Shown piece after piece: positions 40,660 through 44,552 of a stretch of 44,552 nt of DNA. Every line of letters starts with the position of its first letter. The stretch's first letter is position 1. The notes beneath the pieces are model-generated. The model worked only from the letters and a program-made list of their open reading frames with translations. It ran no database searches and was not told the DNA's origin. The position numbers and the translations under genes are program-made. Source of the DNA: DAOMFM01 sp035429825 (GTDB taxonomy: Bacteria > Acidobacteriota > Blastocatellia > UBA7656 > JADIYM01); contig JBGAKX010000021.1 in assembly GCA_044224215.1 (NCBI GenBank), positions 1 to 44,552 of the forward strand. Reading direction: 5' to 3'.

Positions 40660-41565
40660 GCACTCCTCGAGTCTCGCCAGAATCGGCTCTCGATCCGCAG
40701 TCCCGATGAAGACCGACTGCGACAGAAAGTTCTCGCCCGCCGGCTCCCGCCACTCCAGCACCCACCGCCCGCACGTAAAGTTGAACAGGCAACACCAGTC
40801 CGACTCCGAAAACCGGACGATCCCCTTGGCTCGGTAGACCGTTGGCGGAAGCTCCCCAAGCAGCTGTTCGAACGTGATCTTGTCGAACGTCCCGGACGTT
40901 TCGTGGGTGAATGCCGTGATCCCGTCGCGTTCGAGATGGTGGTGCTCGTGCCGATCGGCCGGTTCGGCCGGCGAGTGCAACGCCGCTGCAAAGACGGCCG
41001 TGTGGTCGATCCGTCCGTGATCGGTGCGCACGACGAGTGCACGCGAATTCAAACCGCGCACACGCCGTTCTGCCGCGTCGGCCGCCGCGGCGTCGACCAG
41101 GTCGCACTTGTTCAGCACGACGAAGTCCGCCGCCGCGATCTGCTCGCGCGCAGCGTCGCTCGCAGCGAGGTGCGTCTCGAGGTTCTCCGCGTCGACGACG
41201 GTCACGATCGCGTCGATCCCGAGCCCGATCTGGCGCGTCTCGTACACGATGTTCGGTGGGTCGGCGACACCCGTCGTTTCCACGATGATCATGTCCGGCG
41301 CGACCGTCTCGATGATCTCCTGCAGCGCGAGGCCGAACTCTCGATTCACCGTGCAGCAGACGCAGCCCGAGCCGAGCTCGATCATCTGTTCGACGTTGAG
41401 CCCCTCGATCGTCCGGCCGTCGATGCCGATGTCGCCGATCTCGTTCATGATGACCGCGACCCGGCGCCCGTCGAGCCCGTGTTCGAGGATATGGCGCAGA
41501 AGCGTGGTCTTTCCGCTTCCGAGAAATCCCGTGAGGATGTCGATTGGTACTCCCGCGGCGGCCAT
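40642..41565 (-). CDS. COG0523 (CobW-like) GTPase, putative metal chaperone
   Basis: 307 residues. G1 motif GFLGSGKT at 13-20; the family's metal-binding GCVCC at 67-71 (CxCC); switch/Walker B region ETTGVADP near 95-102; NKCD guanine-specificity motif near 151-154; and a histidine-rich loop (RHEHHHLE near 205-212). The C-terminal CobW_C domain includes RAKGIVRF. COG0523 proteins deliver metals (Zn, Co, Fe or Mn) to client enzymes. No client or Zur site is obvious nearby. The ATG at 41565 lies 6 bases after TAGACT, without a Shine-Dalgarno. The 3' end is folded into the hairpin at 40624-40659. Confidence 0.95.
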   Translation of the reverse strand: MAAAGVPIDILTGFLGSGKTTLLRHILEHGLDGRRVAVIMNEIGDIGIDGRTIEGLNVEQMIELGSGCVCCTVNREFGLALQEIIETVAPDMIIVETTGVADPPNIVYETRQIGLGIDAIVTVVDAENLETHLAASDAAREQIAAADFVVLNKCDLVDAAAADAAERRVRGLNSRALVVRTDHGRIDHTAVFAAALHSPAEPADRHEHHHLERDGITAFTHETSGTFDKITFEQLLGELPPTVYRAKGIVRFSESDWCCLFNFTCGRWVLEWREPAGENFLSQSVFIGTADREPILARLEECLVRRP

Positions 41566-41571
41566 CGCCGA

Positions 41572-41577
41572 AGTCTA
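41572..41577 (-). promoter_or_regulatory. Extended -10 giving a leaderless start for the COG0523 gene
   Basis: On the minus strand: TGC followed by TAGACT (41572-41577), then 6 bases to the ATG at 41565. No clear -35. Confidence 0.35.
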
Positions 41578-41633
41578 GCAGACGGCCAGACGCATCTCGC
41601 CTGATGGCCCGGGTTGTGCTGAAATTGGGCCGC

Positions 41634-43007
41634 ATGGTCCACGACGACATCATCAACCCGTTCACCGGCGAGCGCGTCGGGCAGGTGCCGCGTGGCGGCG
41701 CCGCCGAGATCGACGCGGCACTCGACGCCGCCGTGCGCGCCTTCGCGTCCACACGGACGCTATCCGCATTCCGCCGCCGTGCGCTGTTGCGCGCAATCGC
41801 CGACGGGTTGCGAAGCCGCGCCGACGAATTCGCCGAGCTGATCACGGCCGAGGCCGGAAAGCCGATCAAGTTCGCGCGCGCCGAGGTCGTGCGCGCGATC
41901 GGCACGTTCACATTTGCGGCTGAGGAGTTGTCACGTTTCGGCGGCGAAATCGTGCCCGTCGATACCGAAGAGACCGGCGAAGGCTACCAGGCCATAGTGC
42001 GACGATTTCCGCTCGGACCGATCGCGGCGATCTCGCCGTTCAACTTTCCGCTCAACCTCGTCGCGCACAAGCTCGCGCCGGCACTCGCGGTAGGAAGCGC
42101 CGTCGTCCTGAAACCTGCGCCGCAGGCGCCGTTGACGGCGTTCCTGCTCGCCGAGGTGGTCGAGGCGGCCGGCGCGCTCCCGGGACAGTTCACGGTCGTG
42201 CACTGCAATCCGCCCGAGGCGGAAGCGCTCGCGACCGATCCGCGGCCCCAGATGCTGTCGTTCACCGGCAGCGCCGCGGTCGGCTGGCACTTGCGCGACA
42301 TCGCGGGACGAAAGCGCGTCACGCTCGAGCTCGGCGGCAACGCCGGAGCGATCGTCCACGAAGACGCCGACCTCGACTGGGCGGTCCGCCGGTGCACGGC
42401 CGGGGCGTTCGCCTATGCGGGTCAGGTATGTATCTCACTCCAAAGGCTTTACGTCCACGATGCAATCTATGCCGATGTCCGCGACGCGCTGGTCGTTGCG
42501 GCTCGAGCAGTTCCGGTGGGTGATCCGCGCGACCCAGCCACGGTCGTCGGGCCGGTCATCGACGACCGCGCAGCCGACCGCATCGTCAGGTGGATCGACG
42601 AGGCTGCAGCCAATGGCGCCCGCGTTCTGACCGGAGGCAGCCGCGAGGGGCGCCTCGTTGCGCCCACGATCGTCGAAGGCGTATCGGACGACCAGACGAT
42701 CAGTTGCGAAGAGGTGTTCGGACCGGTGATGCTGCTCGGACGCTACTCAGACTTTGACGAGGCGGTCCGTCGCGTCAACGCGTCGAAGTACGGATTGCAG
42801 GCGGGCGTCTTCACGCACGACGACCGGCGAATTCGCCATGCGTTCGCGGAGCTCGACGTGGGCGGTGTCATCGTCAACGACTCGCCGATGGTCCGAATGG
42901 ACAACTATCCCTACGGCGGCGTGAAGGCGTCCGGGTCGGGCCGGGAAGGCGTTCGCTACGCGATGGATGAGATGACCGAACCGCGCGTGCTGGTGACGAG
43001 GACGTAG
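41634..43007 (+). CDS. NAD(P)-dependent aldehyde dehydrogenase
   Basis: 457 residues from the ATG at 41634 (MVHDDIINPFTGERVG, the usual ALDH beginning); an ATG at 41604 adds ten residues and cannot be excluded. Motifs: cofactor-binding ISPFNFPLNLVAHKLAPAL near 133-151, FTGSAAVG near 210, catalytic-base Glu232 in LELGGNAG and nucleophile Cys266 in AGQVCIS, then EEVFGPV near the C-terminal third. Reaction: oxidation of an aldehyde to acid with reduction of NAD(P). The subgroup resembles lactaldehyde/GAPN-like enzymes; the exact substrate cannot be fixed. It is divergent from the COG0523 gene and 22 bases upstream of the NADH dehydrogenase gene, so they may share an mRNA. Confidence 0.94.
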   Translation: MVHDDIINPFTGERVGQVPRGGAAEIDAALDAAVRAFASTRTLSAFRRRALLRAIADGLRSRADEFAELITAEAGKPIKFARAEVVRAIGTFTFAAEELSRFGGEIVPVDTEETGEGYQAIVRRFPLGPIAAISPFNFPLNLVAHKLAPALAVGSAVVLKPAPQAPLTAFLLAEVVEAAGALPGQFTVVHCNPPEAEALATDPRPQMLSFTGSAAVGWHLRDIAGRKRVTLELGGNAGAIVHEDADLDWAVRRCTAGAFAYAGQVCISLQRLYVHDAIYADVRDALVVAARAVPVGDPRDPATVVGPVIDDRAADRIVRWIDEAAANGARVLTGGSREGRLVAPTIVEGVSDDQTISCEEVFGPVMLLGRYSDFDEAVRRVNASKYGLQAGVFTHDDRRIRHAFAELDVGGVIVNDSPMVRMDNYPYGGVKASGSGREGVRYAMDEMTEPRVLVTRT

Positions 43008-43029
43008 CCCGCGCGCAACGAGAAAACAA

Positions 43030-44346
43030 ATGGACGAAACCGACAAGCGTGAGCCGCGGGATCGATCGCGCCGTCCACGCGTCGTGGTGCTTGGCGGCGG
43101 ATTCGGCGGGCTCTCGGTGGCCAGGGCGCTTCGGAAGGCGGCCGTCGACGTCCTGCTCGTCGACCGCACGAACCATCACCTGTTTCAGCCGCTGCTCTAT
43201 CAGGTCGCGATGTCGGGTCTGTCGCCGGCCGAGATCGCGTGGCCGATCCGGTCGATCCTCCGTACGCAGGCAAATGCCGAGGTTGTGCTGTCGGACGCCA
43301 CCGCGGTCGATCTGGCGGCCAGGACCGTCACACTCGTCGACGACGGCGAGCGCGCGGTTTCGTTCGACTATCTCGTGATGGCAACGGGCGCCCAGACGAC
43401 GTACTACGGTCATGCGGACTGGGAGAGAGTGACGCTCGATCTGAAGTCGCTCGATGACGCGGTCGAGGTTCGCCGCCGTGTGCTGCTGGCGTTCGAGGAG
43501 GCCGAACGATCGACGGACCCGGACGAGCGGCGAAAGCTGCTGACATTCGTGGTGATCGGAGGCGGTCCGACGGGTGTCGAGCTCGCCGGTGCACTCGCCG
43601 AGCTGGCCCGGTTCGTGCTCGCAGCCGATTTTCGCAACATCAATGCGCGGGCTGCTCGGGTCACGCTGATCGAGGCGTCGGACCGCGTGCTGGGGACATT
43701 CGCCCCCAAACTGTCGGACAAGGCTCTTTCGCAGCTGAAGGACCTGGGCGTCGACGTCGTGCTCAACACCAAGGTAACAGGCATCGACGCCGGAGGCGTC
43801 GACGTGGGGGATACGCGGATCGACTCGGCCACGGTGATCTGGGCTGCCGGTGTCGGCGCGACGCCGATCACGAAGACGCTCGGCGTGGAGCTCGACCGGG
43901 CGGGGCGTGTGGTCGTAGAGCCGGACTGCACGGTGCCGGGACACCGGAATGTGTTCGCCATCGGGGATACGGCGCTGTTTCTGCATCAGGACGGAAAACC
44001 GCTCCCCGGTGTGAGCCCGGTGGCGATGCAGCAGGGTCGGTTCGTGGCTCGGGCGATCGCAGCGGATCTCGCAGGTCGGCAGCGGGGGACCTTCCATTAC
44101 GTCGACAAGGGCAGCATGGCCACGATCGGCAGGTCGCGCGCGATCGCCGAGATGCGCCAGTTGAAGTTGAGCGGCTTTCCCGCGTGGGTCGCGTGGCTGG
44201 CGGTGCACCTGTTCTTCCTGATCGGATTCAAGAACAGGTTCTTTGTGCTGCTCGACTGGATCTATGCGTACTTCACGTATCGACGGGGCGCGCGATTGAT
44301 CACGGGCCGGCGGCTGCGTGCGGGCCCGGAGAGGGGGAATTCGTAG
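43030..44346 (+). CDS. Type II NADH:quinone oxidoreductase-like FAD protein
   Basis: 438 residues. Two Rossmann motifs: FAD site VVVLGGGFGGLSVARAL (18-34) and NAD(P)H site FVVIGGGPTGVELAGAL (about 173-189). The third FAD contact is visible as NVFAIGDTA near 306-314. A hydrophobic C-terminal stretch (AWLAVHLFFLIGF, then FFVLLDWIYAYF) matches the membrane-anchoring end of NDH-2. The enzyme passes electrons from NADH to quinone without pumping protons. The ALDH gene just upstream would produce NADH, but a functional link is only suggested. The start ATG has only a weak GAG upstream. Confidence 0.93.
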   Translation: MDETDKREPRDRSRRPRVVVLGGGFGGLSVARALRKAAVDVLLVDRTNHHLFQPLLYQVAMSGLSPAEIAWPIRSILRTQANAEVVLSDATAVDLAARTVTLVDDGERAVSFDYLVMATGAQTTYYGHADWERVTLDLKSLDDAVEVRRRVLLAFEEAERSTDPDERRKLLTFVVIGGGPTGVELAGALAELARFVLAADFRNINARAARVTLIEASDRVLGTFAPKLSDKALSQLKDLGVDVVLNTKVTGIDAGGVDVGDTRIDSATVIWAAGVGATPITKTLGVELDRAGRVVVEPDCTVPGHRNVFAIGDTALFLHQDGKPLPGVSPVAMQQGRFVARAIAADLAGRQRGTFHYVDKGSMATIGRSRAIAEMRQLKLSGFPAWVAWLAVHLFFLIGFKNRFFVLLDWIYAYFTYRRGARLITGRRLRAGPERGNS

Positions 44347-44347
44347 G

Positions 44348-44552
44348 GGCGACCCTTACAGGGTCGCCGGACGCTTGGTGGTCTACCGGGGGTCGTCGTC
44401 GCTACGCTCCTCGACCCCCGGCTATTGTGGCGCACCCCTTCGGGGTGCCTCGATCCCGGACACGGGACCATTCGGGTGCGCCGCTGCGGCGAGGTTCGAT
44501 CCCCGGGCCCAGCTATTTTCGCACACCCCTTCGGGGTGCCTCGATCCCGGAC
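44348..44552. repeat. Composite repeat family C, copy 2 (continues beyond the window)
   Basis: Hairpin GGCGACCC/GGGTCGCC (44348-44368) begins one base after the NADH dehydrogenase stop. The GGTCGTCGTCGC-type hairpin follows (44386-44421). Then come two 32-base copies of a unit with the CACCCC/GGGGTG hairpin and GCCTCGATCCCGGAC (44430-44461 and 44521-44552), each preceded by GCTATT. The order of parts is the same as the left end of 29658-30096, but the repeated unit differs. No gene is seen. Confidence 0.85.

Overview
The window is GC-rich DNA, densely coding on both strands, with no tRNA, rRNA, CRISPR array, integrase or transposase that I can see. The gene content points to an environmental Acidobacteriota-like bacterium, possibly class Vicinamibacteria: a membrane-anchored Ser/Thr kinase fused to PD40 beta-propeller repeats, an SBBP/FG-GAP secreted protein, a decaheme cytochrome with an MtrB/PioB-type porin, DMT exporters, and many palindromic repeats between genes. 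This placement is an inference from gene content, not a measurement.

Layout. 1-2052 is the C-terminal part of a Ser/Thr kinase. 2180-7070 (minus) holds an NtrC-family regulator, an Hpt protein, a ten-heme cytochrome and an outer-membrane barrel; the last two look like an electron conduit across the outer membrane, with a possible sigma-54 promoter between Hpt and cytochrome. 7291-11147 (plus) holds three amide-bond-forming enzymes in tandem (ATP-grasp, circularly permuted ATP-grasp, GCS2-type carboxylate-amine ligase) plus a small Cys-containing protein; this is the best candidate for an uncharacterised biosynthetic system. 11165-11703 is a palindrome-rich spacer with a probable 62-residue small gene. 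11704-16491 (minus) holds a PP2C phosphatase and a tight four-gene operon (SLC13-type transporter, TPR-like protein, membrane protein, dtd). 16591-18693 is a secreted metzincin-like protease.

18715-26574 holds a DMT exporter, a secreted M15-like protein, an ECF-like sigma factor, a TPR protein, ruvA, alaS and a LON-substrate-binding-domain protein. 26571-33935 (minus) reads heparinase-like protein, glycosyltransferase, a composite repeat, a DMT exporter and asparagine synthase, suggesting cell-surface polysaccharide metabolism. 34118-44346 holds an inositol-monophosphatase-like gene, a frameshifted FG-GAP lipoprotein gene, an M1 aminopeptidase, a large SBBP/FG-GAP secreted protein, a COG0523 GTPase, an aldehyde dehydrogenase and a type II NADH dehydrogenase.

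Two features run across the window. First, several palindromic repeat families sit preferentially in spacers between convergent genes, and some supply coding sequence, including the porin's predicted signal peptide. Second, at least eight genes have a -10-like hexamer ending 6-9 bases before the start codon and no Shine-Dalgarno sequence, which suggests frequent leaderless transcription. It also helps choose starts that differ from the longest open frames.
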